Below are positions 53,801-63,542 of a DNA stretch of 64,000 bases, piece by piece. This DNA is from Rhynchopus euleeides. Lineage: Eukaryota > Euglenozoa > Diplonemea > Diplonemida > Diplonemidae. Position 1 is the stretch's first letter, and each line of letters begins with the position of its first letter. The stretch spans positions 1,736,001 to 1,800,000 of the forward strand of contig OY723260.1 in NCBI GenBank assembly GCA_963210315.1, written 5' to 3'. The translations under genes were made by a program, and so were the position numbers. The notes beneath the pieces were generated by a model, which was given only the letters and a program-made list of their open reading frames with translations, made no database searches and was not told where the DNA came from.

Positions 53801-54162
53801 ACTTGCTGCCACGCAAATAAGAGTCCTCGTGGGGGATGTGAGTGTTGGAGTCAACTGAGTGTGTGGTGGGGGGGGGGGGGCACGAACGTGCGTGTGGTGG
53901 GGGCGCGGGGGGCGGGTGTGTGCAGGAACCTGCTGGGTTCACCCGCTGTCAACGTAATATTGCTGAAGATCGAACTAAGGTCTTAACCTCTGAGTGTAAG
54001 ACCTTAAAGAGGTTACACTAAGAGGTTTAAGACCTTAATTAAGGGGATTCAGATGTTGGGCTTTTTTGGGCCGTTTATGGACTAAGGTCTTAATCTAAGA
54101 GGAGGAGGAGGTAGATTTGGCGAAAAAAATTCCTCTCTTATTAAGATCTGAATACATCCATG
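50821..54162 (+). mobile_element. hAT-like transposon, copy 1
   Basis: Ends CATGGATATATTCAGACCTT (50,821) and the reverse complement of CATGGATGTATTCAGATCTT (54,162). Near both ends AAGACCTTA/TAAGGTCTTA motifs repeat, as expected of transposase-binding sites. The left flank ends TTTTTG. The right flank (TAAAAATTC) does not match the left target, whereas the right flank of copy 2 does. Confidence 0.85.
51106..53700 (+). CDS. hAT-like transposase, copy 1
   Basis: 864 aa from ATG 51,106 (A at -3, G at +4); an earlier in-frame ATG at 51,055 has poorer context. Order: SAP-like helical segment (~20-65), Lys/Arg-rich linker, U1-type zinc finger CDIC-x17-H-x5-H (~179-207), RNase-H-like core with SHDNSG (~301) and RSDKGGSNAA (~363), then CVPHLVNN (the hAT CxxH motif), insertion domain, and a C-terminal hAT dimerisation region ending GCDSVFPIARRVLPPSRM (~775-795). 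hAT proteins excise and insert the element by a DDE mechanism. The usual Ser of the ...VFS... motif is Pro here (base 53,440), which differs from copy 2 and may impair the protein. Otherwise intact. Confidence 0.88.
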   Translation: MAKRAADSDEDSITAELSQAQTVAVDAAALLLQKKAKSFLVDLAKAEGVEAAGTKPQLATAIAKARILAGERGTEEEEKPKKKRGKKAGAKTAARRQLAQDLGALADPPAEDVGDDAPAAPPADPPPAPSQRKVLGDALRREMKKHTDCVCVKVGDIKSHYRNSKQLTSVYAAAQEVPSCDICEVLWMPHVQAGDLGDHFTGSKHVGKKSRQKKGEEGQVTIVTAFEASETALHDKIAKGVLYTGITAGAMQGVLSCLAGTRIPKDPPKVAPLVKKLGDELTKDSEKVITAKLKGGRYCMSHDNSGIGDTKATAIILSAVGFAASLIFIRPEERRGSQTGVELSQDIKRELTRLSLPPPFLIRSDKGGSNAAASRELAEAFGVPFVSCVPHLVNNCGDVCETWMLANLEKKFPGCAAFEVSRLLNNLLGGDENKYRHRRWVEVQMECLSGVAVSSLETILGEVEELREDCTPQEEADLFESCAGKIRAALRQPNEAVSTATTLKDILPAAHAVLDAAKKNNTKEKVPAVKCPLPGDTRYSSRIEVYTHVRQRMKALFVFVSTELQQGSTTPSMGKLGQLLKDLGVTRLEKELLEMERANSPIMELMASYTTPSKKSHSHSVWGDMEGKIQDLDNIAYAKTEKEKEFLEREKKSLEDLLDAKSPVAAVLSEELKVRWWGNKSEGSYYYWKAMRHVNPRAVKIMGNTDNLMSFQDITAWIPAFREVEEAAWVEYVDHSKKEGMKGDVDSFWLNYGECALRTLCLDLLAVTASTLGCDSVFPIARRVLPPSRMAAHASTRARILFHACNQDLPNQFDRTLRKGYPAATGPKVVEWEDDILQPTTIPKNVLASFEEAVSAINAHAYTA

Positions 54163-54458
54163 TAAAAATTCTTAGAAAAAACCTGGTTCCCCGACCCAAA
54201 AAACCTGGAAAAAGGGCTCGTTCCCCGCCCAGGCCTGCGCGAGCCCTGCCCCCCGGGTGGCCTCAAAAATTATTCCGCTGCAAAACAGACGGAGTGAACC
54301 GACGTCTCTATCCCTGCGTTGCGTTTCCTGCGGGTCAGTTTCATGCGGAAAAATGCACTGCTCTCAACGCACCCCACCCCATTCACCAGACAAGAGGGTT
54401 TTGTAATGTCTGTAGAGGGGGTCTTCGCCGGGGTGATCGTCAGTGCATTTTTGGTGCA
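54163..54458. other. Unique spacer between the two hAT copies
   Basis: About 300 bp not found elsewhere in the window, ending at the assembly gap. It is not the expected right flank of copy 1. No gene. Confidence 0.6.
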
Positions 54459-54658
54459 NNNNNNNNNNNNNNNNNNNNNNNNNNNNNNNNNNNNNNNNNN
54501 NNNNNNNNNNNNNNNNNNNNNNNNNNNNNNNNNNNNNNNNNNNNNNNNNNNNNNNNNNNNNNNNNNNNNNNNNNNNNNNNNNNNNNNNNNNNNNNNNNNN
54601 NNNNNNNNNNNNNNNNNNNNNNNNNNNNNNNNNNNNNNNNNNNNNNNNNNNNNNNNNN
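54459..54658. other. Assembly gap (200 N)
   Basis: A run of exactly 200 N, a typical scaffold-gap placeholder. It hides the first ~36 bp of hAT copy 2 and whatever lies to its left. Confidence 0.99.
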
Positions 54659-57600
54659 TTTTAACCTCTTAATTCTAAGACCTTAGTTTTTCTGCAGGGG
54701 TTTCCCTATTGGGAAGGGGTTACAGAACATCTTTGCTCAGAAACTGACCTCGGCTCGACGGACTAGGATGGTATCAGCCCAGGAATCTCTCATCCCACCC
54801 CCAATCCTGCAAAAGCCTGCACGGTCCAAATAACATTCGCTTTTTTGCATGCTTGTATGTATGCGCGTTCCTCACTTCCACACCTGGCACACACAAGCAG
54901 CCGCAATATGGCAAAGAGAGCGGCTGACTCCGATGAGGATTCTATTACTGCGGAGCTGTCACAGGCACAAACTGTTGCCGTAGATGCTGCAGCCCTGTTG
55001 CTGCAGAAAAAGGCGAAGTCGTTTCTGGTGGACCTGGCGAAGGCGGAGGGGGTGGAGGCGGCCGGCACGAAGCCCCAGCTGGCCACAGCCATTGCCAAGG
55101 CCCGCATCCTGGCTGGCGAAAGAGGCACGGAGGAGGAGGAAAAGCCCAAAAAGAAGCGGGGCAAGAAGGCGGGGGCGAAGACTGCTGCCAGGAGGCAGCT
55201 CGCGCAGGACCTGGGGGCCCTGGCAGATCCCCCGGCGGAGGACGTTGGTGACGACGCGCCGGCCGCACCCCCTGCTGACCCCCCACCTGCCCCCTCCCAG
55301 AGGAAGGTACTGGGCGATGCTCTCCGCAGGGAGATGAAGAAGCACACCGACTGTGTCTGCGTGAAGGTCGGCGACATCAAATCACACTACAGGAATTCCA
55401 AGCAGCTGACGAGCGTTTACGCAGCGGCTCAGGAGGTCCCCTCCTGCGATATCTGCGAGGTGTTGTGGATGCCCCATGTCCAGGCAGGCGACCTGGGGGA
55501 CCACTTCACCGGCAGCAAGCACGTGGGGAAGAAATCAAGGCAGAAGAAGGGGGAAGAGGGGCAGGTCACAATTGTGACTGCATTTGAAGCGAGTGAAACC
55601 GCTCTGCATGACAAAATCGCGAAAGGGGTGCTCTACACGGGGATCACAGCGGGCGCGATGCAGGGTGTACTCTCCTGCCTCGCAGGCACACGCATCCCCA
55701 AGGACCCCCCGAAGGTTGCTCCGCTGGTGAAGAAGCTGGGCGACGAGCTGACGAAGGACAGCGAGAAGGTCATCACGGCCAAGCTGAAGGGGGGGAGGTA
55801 CTGCATGTCGCATGACAACAGTGGGATTGGCGACACGAAGGCGACGGCCATCATCCTCAGCGCTGTAGGATTCGCCGCATCGCTGATCTTCATACGTCCG
55901 GAGGAGCGGAGGGGGAGCCAGACCGGGGTCGAGCTGTCGCAGGACATCAAGCGCGAGCTGACGCGCCTCAGCTTGCCCCCCCCCTTCCTCATCAGATCCG
56001 ACAAGGGCGGGTCCAACGCAGCTGCAAGCCGTGAACTCGCCGAAGCATTCGGTGTCCCCTTCGTGTCGTGCGTCCCACACTTGGTGAACAACTGTGGCGA
56101 CGTCTGCGAGACCTGGATGCTGGCCAACCTGGAGAAGAAGTTCCCGGGGTGTGCCGCCTTCGAGGTGTCCCGCCTACTCAACAACTTGCTGGGCGGGGAT
56201 GAGAACAAGTATCGGCACAGACGGTGGGTCGAAGTGCAGATGGAGTGTCTCTCCGGAGTTGCTGTGTCATCGCTGGAGACCATCCTCGGGGAAGTCGAAG
56301 AACTCAGGGAGGACTGCACGCCGCAGGAGGAAGCCGATCTCTTCGAATCGTGCGCCGGGAAGATCCGTGCAGCCCTCCGCCAGCCGAACGAGGCAGTCTC
56401 CACCGCTACCACCCTCAAGGATATCCTTCCAGCAGCGCATGCTGTTCTCGACGCTGCAAAAAAGAACAACACAAAGGAGAAGGTGCCGGCTGTGAAGTGC
56501 CCCCTCCCAGGTGATACTCGGTACTCGTCTCGCATCGAAGTGTACACCCACGTGCGCCAGCGCATGAAGGCGCTGTTCGTGTTCGTGAGCACCGAGCTCC
56601 AACAGGGCAGTACGACACCCAGCATGGGGAAGCTGGGCCAGCTGCTCAAGGATCTGGGGGTCACACGGCTGGAGAAGGAGTTGCTGGAGATGGAGCGGGC
56701 AAATTCGCCGATCATGGAGCTGCTGGCTTCCTACACCACCCCCTCGAAGAAGTCGCACAGCCACTCTGTTTGGGGTGACATGGAGGGGAAGATTCAGGAC
56801 CTTGACAACATCGCGTACGCCAAGACGGAAAAAGAGAAAGAATTTCTCGAGCGGGAAAAGAAGTCCCTGGAAGACCTGCTGGATGCCAAGTCCCCAGTCG
56901 CAGCTGTCCTCTCAGAGGAGCTGAAGGTGCGGTGGTGGGGGAACAAGTCGGAGGGGTCGTACTACTACTGGAAGGCGATGAGACACGTGAACCCACGTGC
57001 TGTCAAGATCATGGGGAACACTGACAACCTGATGTCCTTCCAGGATATCACTGCCTGGATTCCGGCGTTCCGTGAAGTCGAGGAGGCGGCGTGGGTAGAG
57101 TATGTGGATCACTCCAAGAAGGAGGGCATGAAGGGCGATGTGGACTCCTTCTGGCTGAACTACGGGGAGTGCGCGCTGCGTACTCTGTGCCTTGATCTGC
57201 TGGCGGTGACTGCATCGACTCTGGGGTGTGACAGCGTGTTTTCTATCGCGCGCCGTGTGCTCCCCCCGTCCCGCATGGCAGCGCACGCATCAACTCGGGC
57301 CCGAATCCTCTTCCATGCCTGCAACCAGGACCTACCCAACCAGTTCGACCGGACCCTGCGGAAGGGCTATCCTGCTGCGACTGGGCCGAAAGTCGTCGAG
57401 TGGGAGGACGACATTCTCCAGCCCACCACCATCCCGAAGAATGTGCTGGCTTCTTTCGAAGAGGCAGTCTCTGCCATCAATGCACACGCGTACACCGCGT
57501 GAGATGATCCGCTGAGCGGCAAAACTCCAACCTGTATTCTGCTGCCGCTCTGTGACTCAAGCGTACTTTTGCAGTGTGGCATTTCTCTCACACTATGTTG

Positions 57601-57966
57601 CCACTTGCTGCCACGCAAATAAGAGTCCTCGTGGGGGATGTGAGTGTTGGAGTCAACTGAGTGTGTGGTGGGGGGGGGGGGGGGCACGAACGTGCGTGTG
57701 GTGGGGGCGCGGGGGGCGGGTGTGTGCAGGAACCTGCTGGGTTCACCCGCTGTCAACGTAATATTGCTGAAGATCGAACTAAGGTCTTAACCTCTGAGTG
57801 TAAGACCTTAAAGAGGTTACACTAAGAGGTTTAAGACCTTAATTAAGGGGATTCAGATGTTGGGCTTTTTTGGGCCGTTTATGGACTAAGGTCTTAATCT
57901 AAGAGGAGGAGGAGGTAGATTTGGCGAAAAAAATTCCTCTCTTATTAAGATCTGAATACATCCATG
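54659..57966 (+). mobile_element. hAT-like transposon, copy 2 (left tip in the gap)
   Basis: Collinear with copy 1 at an offset of 3,802 bp from the first base after the gap. Ends at 57,966 with the same TIR, followed by TTTTTGG, which matches the left target of copy 1 (TTTTTG at 50,815-50,820 and 57,967-57,972). Apart from two coding substitutions and a G-run length change the copies look identical. Confidence 0.85.
54908..57502 (+). CDS. hAT-like transposase, copy 2
   Basis: 864 aa, same domains as copy 1, with two amino-acid differences: Leu instead of Met (base 56,723) and the conserved Ser in GCDSVFSIARRVL (base 57,242) where copy 1 has Pro. This copy keeps the canonical dimerisation motif and has no stop or frameshift, so it is the better candidate for an active transposase. 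Confidence 0.9.
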   Translation: MAKRAADSDEDSITAELSQAQTVAVDAAALLLQKKAKSFLVDLAKAEGVEAAGTKPQLATAIAKARILAGERGTEEEEKPKKKRGKKAGAKTAARRQLAQDLGALADPPAEDVGDDAPAAPPADPPPAPSQRKVLGDALRREMKKHTDCVCVKVGDIKSHYRNSKQLTSVYAAAQEVPSCDICEVLWMPHVQAGDLGDHFTGSKHVGKKSRQKKGEEGQVTIVTAFEASETALHDKIAKGVLYTGITAGAMQGVLSCLAGTRIPKDPPKVAPLVKKLGDELTKDSEKVITAKLKGGRYCMSHDNSGIGDTKATAIILSAVGFAASLIFIRPEERRGSQTGVELSQDIKRELTRLSLPPPFLIRSDKGGSNAAASRELAEAFGVPFVSCVPHLVNNCGDVCETWMLANLEKKFPGCAAFEVSRLLNNLLGGDENKYRHRRWVEVQMECLSGVAVSSLETILGEVEELREDCTPQEEADLFESCAGKIRAALRQPNEAVSTATTLKDILPAAHAVLDAAKKNNTKEKVPAVKCPLPGDTRYSSRIEVYTHVRQRMKALFVFVSTELQQGSTTPSMGKLGQLLKDLGVTRLEKELLEMERANSPIMELLASYTTPSKKSHSHSVWGDMEGKIQDLDNIAYAKTEKEKEFLEREKKSLEDLLDAKSPVAAVLSEELKVRWWGNKSEGSYYYWKAMRHVNPRAVKIMGNTDNLMSFQDITAWIPAFREVEEAAWVEYVDHSKKEGMKGDVDSFWLNYGECALRTLCLDLLAVTASTLGCDSVFSIARRVLPPSRMAAHASTRARILFHACNQDLPNQFDRTLRKGYPAATGPKVVEWEDDILQPTTIPKNVLASFEEAVSAINAHAYTA

Positions 57967-58948
57967 TTTTTGGCCAAATGAAGCCACTGCGACCATTCCC
58001 GGGCCTCGGAAATCAGATTTTGGCCCCTCAAATGCGGTGCCGGTCCGGACAAAAAACCGAAAAAACCGTGAAAAATGGCCCATTTTCCCCAGCCAAAAAT
58101 GGGCCAAAAATGCCCCCGGACACCCCCAGAGACATGTCCTAATCCGGGGTGCCAGTAGGGGGGACCTTTCGAATTTTTTTTCGAGGAGAGGTCAATTGAA
58201 CGTTTTTGGACATCTGAGGCCACTGCGACCATTCCCAGGCCTCGGAAATGAGATTTTTGGCCCTCAAATGGGGTACCGGTCCCCACGAAATTCCGAAAAA
58301 TTCATGAAAATCGAAAGGTCCCACGCACCAAATTCTGCCCAAAAATCGTCAAAAATGGACATGTCATACGCAGCAATGGGGCACCAATCACTCCCCAAAT
58401 TTTGCTCAATGATTCCACGGCAAGCCAGATTTTCTGATCAATTAGTTTGTTTGAGCATGTTCCTGGCCCTTGTTTGGAAAGTAGATGACCCCTGGCTGGA
58501 GAGGACGGTTGTGCTCGACCGGACGGAGAGAGAACCTTCTCCATAACCACCTCCACTCCACAATGCCACAAGTGGCAGGAAGGCCGGGTGTTACAGGCCT
58601 CAACCAGGGTTCCAAGGCTCTCCACTTCCTGGCTGCGTCAGGGATCACCGGGTACAGCGAGCAGGATTCCCTGTCCTGACACCCCAGCATGTGCCACCGG
58701 AAGAACCCGAAACAGCAGCCCCCCGGGTTGCAAGAGGCACGGAAATCGTTCAAATCGGACCAAGTCCGAAAATTCGGCACTTTCTTGGGTACAAATTGCG
58801 GTCCGAAATTTTCCGATTTTTTGAAAAAAGGCTAATTATGTAAGGGGGACCTTTTCGAATTTTTTTTTCGGGCACTTTTTCCACAAGGAAATGTCCGCCC
58901 TGTCCGCTACTGTCCGCTACTGTCCACTACCGATTTCAAGGATCCTCC

Positions 58949-59752
58949 CTTGTGTCAACCAGTGGCAAAACTTTCGGAAAATCGGGAAAAATCAGGAAAA
59001 TCCGGAGTACCGGACACCCTCCTAGATTCTGGGGGGGTGAAACGGCGGAAAAATTTTTGGGGTGTTTTTGGGTGAAAAACCGGGCAACCTGGGCCCTTTG
59101 GGACCACATAGGCCAGGAAAGGCCAAAATTTTCGATTTTTTTCGGAAATTTTTCGGTTTTTCAGAGTGTGGCAGTCCGCAGATACAGATTTTCGACCCAA
59201 AAAAATCGGATTTTTTCGGGGAGGGTCTCCGGTGGCCCCCCCTGGATTTCCTGATTTTTCCCGATTTTTCCTGATTTTCGGATTTTGCTCGAAATTTGCC
59301 CTTGTGTCAACCAGTGGCAAAACTTTCGGAAAATCGGGAAAAATCAGGAAAATCCGGAGTACCGGACACCCTCCTAGATTCTGGGGGGGTGAAACGGCGG
59401 AAAAATTTTTGGGGTGTTTTTGGGTGAAAAACCGGGCAACCTGGGCCCTTTGGGACCACATAGGCCAGGAAAGGCCAAAATTTTCGATTTTTTTCGGAAA
59501 TTTTTCGGTTTTTCAGAGTGTGGCAGTCCGCAGATACAGATTTTCGGGTCGGAAAAAAAATTTTTTTTTCGACCCAAAAAAATCGGATTTTTTCGGGGAG
59601 GGTCTCCGGTGGCCCCCCCTGGATTTCCTGATTTTTCCCGATTTTTCCTGATTTTCGGATTTTGCTCGAAATTTGCCCTTGTGTCAACCAGTGGCAAAAC
59701 TTTCGGAAAATCGGGAAAAATCAGGAAAATCCGGAGTACCGGACACCCTCCT
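58949..59752 (+). repeat. 352-bp tandem repeat, second block
   Basis: About 2.3 further units of the repeat cut at 50,330. The second unit has an internal inverted insertion (a CGGGTCGGAAAA... / ...TTTTCGACCC foldback near 59,546-59,573) not seen in the others. Confidence 0.92.
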
Positions 59753-60367
59753 TGGGCAGGTATGGCCACTACAGTGGCTTTCACTTTGCCTATGCAGGCA
59801 AAGTTATTTGAATTTCGAATTTTTCAAGATTTCTTTTTATGGTGGAAACGGGGTGGACGAATCTTTCAAATGCAGCAAGAGTTGGTCGGAAAAGCGAAAC
59901 TCCGACCAACTTGGCTCTGTAACAAAATTGCACCACGAGGTGGAATTTTCGGTGGTTTTGCCCTTGAAACCGCCTCCTGAACCTGCGTGGGAGGTATCGA
60001 GTTTTCCCAGGCATCTTTTTGCCCGATTCCTTCGATAAGGGAAAGGTTTCCGACAGATGTCATCTGGGAAATCAGTTTTCAGACCTCTGCATCTCGAATA
60101 TCCGCCCCAACGGGCTGTGCCGATGCACCACCCGATTTCGGCCTCCAGCCACCCATCAGTGAAATATGGTGGAATTCTCTGATGGAGATTTGATGCCGTC
60201 AGTCATCGAGCGGACATCCTCCATGGCCCCAGAGGGGCAGGGAAGGGTGTTCTACCTCGATCCAGGTGCCCAACGGGCTAACGGGGTCGCTGGGGTGGCT
60301 CACAGTCAGGTCCCTCAGAACAGGTGTTTTTGCACCTGTTGATTTATTTGCCTTGTGCAAACCACTG
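59753..60367. other. Right internal part of the composite element, no gene
   Basis: 59,757-59,900 resembles 47,955-48,070 (shared CTACAGTGGCTTT and TTCGAATTTTTCA motifs). The remainder has no supported gene. Confidence 0.5.
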
Positions 60368-62199
60368 CCTTCCCAAGTAAATTGTCTTCCGCTCCACCTT
60401 TTTCAACATTTTTTTTATCGGGAACTGCGCTGGAGCAGAACTGTTCGAGAACGCCATAGAACCCGGATTTTTTGGGCGGTCACACACCGCCCTGAATTTT
60501 TTTCTGGATTTTTTGCACCTCGATTTTTGGTTTCTCGGGCGAGGCCCACCAGGTGTGGCTCTATTTTGGGGGTATTTTGGCCAATTTTCGAAATCCTATT
60601 TTGGGTTTTTTGCACTTTTTTTGGGTGCTTTTTTGCACGATTTCTGTGCCTCAGACACAGATTTTGGTGTGATTTTTGCGCTATTTTGATTCACTCGGCC
60701 TGACCGATGCATACGATTCGAAAAAATGGCGAAAAAATCGCTATCAACAACGGTGAACGAATGGAGGTAGATGGGGAAGTGGGAGGACACAGCACGCCCT
60801 CTCACTGATCGCCATCTGTACACTACCTCTCTGTTCAAGGCGGTCAGTGTCACTTGATGGCGCTGCACACAAATCACTGCTACATCCCAGGGCGCCTTCC
60901 CTTGTGAGAATAGCGGAACTTCTGCGGTTGCAGTTTGGTGGTTGAGGCCGGCGGTGATATCACTTTGGTGACTGTGCTTCCTTCCCCCTGAGCTCGATCA
61001 GATCCAGGTCGACCTGGTGCTGCGTGGCTCCTGGTGTGCCATCTCTTGCATGCCACGGATGCCCACCAAGTCGAACCCGAAACATGACGACCCTTTCGAG
61101 ATGTCATGGCCGCAAGCCCGCAAACCCGATCGCATTCGCAAGGTGGTTCGTCTCTTAGAGATCAGTGCTCGGGCCCAGCCTTCCGCGAGGGTGCTGGAAC
61201 CGACATGCCGCAGCCCCGTACGCGCAAGGACTTGGCTCCAAGACCAGGCACATGCCACAGGGGGGTGTGGGGGGCGGAGCCCCCCAGCCGCCGGAGGCCA
61301 CGGTAGCGAACGTCTGTTGGCCTGGCTCCATAGTCGCATACGCTCAAGTACAACACAACTGACAGATAGCACATGTCGCATGGGGGGACGATAAATTGTC
61401 GCGCAAAGACACGCCACAGGGGGGTCTGGGGGGCGGAGCCCCCCAGCCGCCGGAGGCCACGGTAGTGAACATCTGTTGGTTTGAGCTCGAGAGCAAGCCT
61501 CTCACACCACCGCCCTCCGACCCCCCTCTCCACCCCCCAGGTGCAACATTTTTTTGCACCCGGAAAATGTGTTCTTTTGACTGTTTGAGCACATCCAAGA
61601 CCGGGAACATAGAAGAATTCTGCTGAAAACCCAAAGGAAAATGGTGCAAAAAAGTAGTGACCACCACCCCCATCCCACCTCCGGGTGCAAAAAAATTTTT
61701 GGCCACGGAAAATGTGTTCTTTTGAATGTTTGAGCACATCCAAGACCGGGAACATAAAAATTTTCTGCCAATACCAAGTAGGGTCACAATAAAATCCAAA
61801 GGAAAAAAGTGCAAAAAAATAGTGCAAAAAAATATTTTTTCCCCAAATTCCTATTTTCATTCCGTGAAATAGATACACGCCTGAGGCCCACATGTGAAAT
61901 TTTTTTTCGGAAATGGAACACTATCGACACATGTCACTCAACACGGGGGAATGGGGAGGGGAGAGGTTGTGGTGAAACGCACACACCTCGACCTGTGATG
62001 AGGTGAGATGTGGCTCTGCAATTACGGCACTACGCGTGCCGTAAACTCGAATGACCTGCTTTCTCCGTGTTCCATTTCCTCCTTCATTGCATGAGGCTAC
62101 ACAAAAAAACCGGAACAATGCAACGTTCTGCGCAAACGCAGTTCCCGATAAAAAAAAATGTTGAAAAAGGTGGAGTGGAAGACAATTTACTTGGGAAGG
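60368..62199. mobile_element. Inverted-repeat element holding a hAT insertion
   Basis: 60,368-60,448 and 62,117-62,199 are inverted repeats starting CCTTCCCAAGTAAATTGTCT with a few changes. About 0.5 kb of own sequence is interrupted by the 1.33-kb hAT-type element at 60,550-61,883. No target duplication recognised. Confidence 0.6.
60550..61883 (-). mobile_element. Non-autonomous hAT-type element, copy 2
   Basis: Starts CAGGTGTG and ends CACGCCTG. Flanked by a perfect 8-bp duplication AGGCCCAC (60,542-60,549 and 61,884-61,891). Reverse-orientation homolog of 824-2224, shorter by 67 bp, with the same two GC cassettes (61,256-61,322 and 61,405-61,470). Confidence 0.9.
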
Positions 62200-62248
62200 C
62201 GAATTTTCCCAAAAATCGAAAAAATACCCCCCGGACAGAAAGGGTTAA

Positions 62249-63538
62249 CCCTTTAAGACCGAAGGCGCAATATATTGCTTGTGCACTTTGGGTTCACATT
62301 TTGTTGGGACCCATTTTTGTCTTTTTGGCAAACCCTGGGCACCATGAAAATGGTTTGCACAGTTCTTTTCAAGACAACAAAAATCGACGAGAAAACAAAA
62401 ATCGACAAGAAAAATTCAAGACAACAAAAATCGACAAGAAAACAAAAATCTGTCGATGGCCCGCCGTCACCTCGGAGAATCTGGGCCCAGGTCGGGTTTT
62501 CAGGTGAAAACAGCATTCTGGGCCCCTGGCTTTCTGTGCACACCCCAACAAGGTTTGCCAGGGGTCTTTGTGCCCGACCCTGGCCATCCGGTAAAGGGGA
62601 CTCGAGAACCTTTCTAAGGAAGCAAGACCCGCCCAGATACACCCCGATGTGGTGCACGTGTCAACTGAAGGCAATGGAGTGCCTGATCGTCAATTCCTCG
62701 CCTGCCAAATGTATGGGTGATATCTTCGACCGGCTTTGGGACGTGCCCAGTTCTGCCCAGATCGAGCCAAGCTCAACTGGATCTACCCGGGGATAACGTA
62801 TTCGAGGGACTTCCGCTCTTCTGTGCGCAGTTGCAGCACATAGGTCTGTCACACTACGGGCCGAAGGGTGCGTCCTCTATGCGACATCTGGTCGCGGGAG
62901 GGTCGACGGACACTGCCTATCAGCGGCGACATCACGTGGTAGTAGAGCGAGCTCCACAGTGCTGGAGGGTCACAGCTTTACACGAACACCTCTCGCTGGT
63001 TCAGTACTGCTGCGAAGCGCAACAGTTGCTCTTGCAGCCGTCTGAGAGACTTCCTGCGTGTGATTGACGAAAAGCCTAATTTCGGGTGTTTTCCCACGGT
63101 TTCAAAGGGAAAATAGGCACTGAACATAGGTAAAAAACCGGAGTGCCCATTCAGAGGCTTCATACTCAGTCTTTTTGATCGAACTTTTTTTTCCGTCTAT
63201 GCAATTTGACTCGTTCTTTCCAATAACGTCATCCTCGGCTGACTTTTTGGGGAGCCCCGGCTCGCGAAAATTTTTGCTTTCGAAAATCTGCCATTTTTTC
63301 ACCCTCAAATTCACTGTTTGTTGACCGTGCAAAAAAAGAGTCATTTTTTTTTTTCAAAATTTTTTTTTCAAAAAAAGAGTCATTTTTTCGGGGACAAAAA
63401 ATGGCCATCGTGGAATCTTTCAGTCAAACGCGTTCATTTACGGCCAGGGTCGGGCAGAAAAACAAAAATTGAAGCAACTTAGTGTCCAAGGAGAAAAATG
63501 GGCCAAAATGGCTCAAAATCGCCTTCGGTCTTATAGGG
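62249..63538. mobile_element. 1.29-kb TTAA-flanked piggyBac-like element
   Basis: Starts CCCTTTAAGACCGAAGGCG and ends in its reverse complement with one change (CGCCTTCGGTCTTATAGGG). TTAA is on both sides (62,245-62,248, 63,539-63,542). The interior has no transposase; it holds repeated AAAATCGACAAGAAAA motifs (62,385-62,450) and AT-rich runs (63,333-63,390). It lies directly beside the 14.3-kb element, sharing its right TTAA. Confidence 0.85.
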
Positions 63539-63542
63539 TTAA

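Larger units (their letters stand above)
50331..58948. mobile_element. Element with GGAGGAT ends, itself interrupted
   Basis: Left end GGAGGATTCTT (50,331), right end the reverse complement of GGAGGATCCTT (58,948), with CTT on both sides (50,328-50,330, 58,949-58,951). Removing it rejoins the 352-bp repeat exactly. Its own sequence (50,331-50,820 and 57,967-58,948) is closely related to 455-823 plus 2233-3268. The rest is hAT-like sequence. Confidence 0.8.
47942..62244. mobile_element. 14.3-kb TTAA-flanked composite element
   Basis: Begins CCCTTTCTGTCCGGG (47,942-47,956) and ends in the exact reverse complement (62,230-62,244). TTAA is present at both sides (47,938-47,941 and 62,245-62,248). 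TTAA duplications with CCC ends are typical of piggyBac and also occur in Kolobok; no such transposase is found inside. Subterminal similarity between 47,955-48,070 and 59,757-59,900 is seen. Most of its length is later insertions. Confidence 0.8.

Noticed and set aside
54117..54686. Open frames spanning the N gap
   Set aside because: They contain unknown residues from the 200-N placeholder and have no start or domain support.
59920..59960. HHE motif as part of an astacin zinc site
   Set aside because: It lacks the HExxHxxGxxHE spacing and lies in transposon sequence also related to 48,040-48,140.
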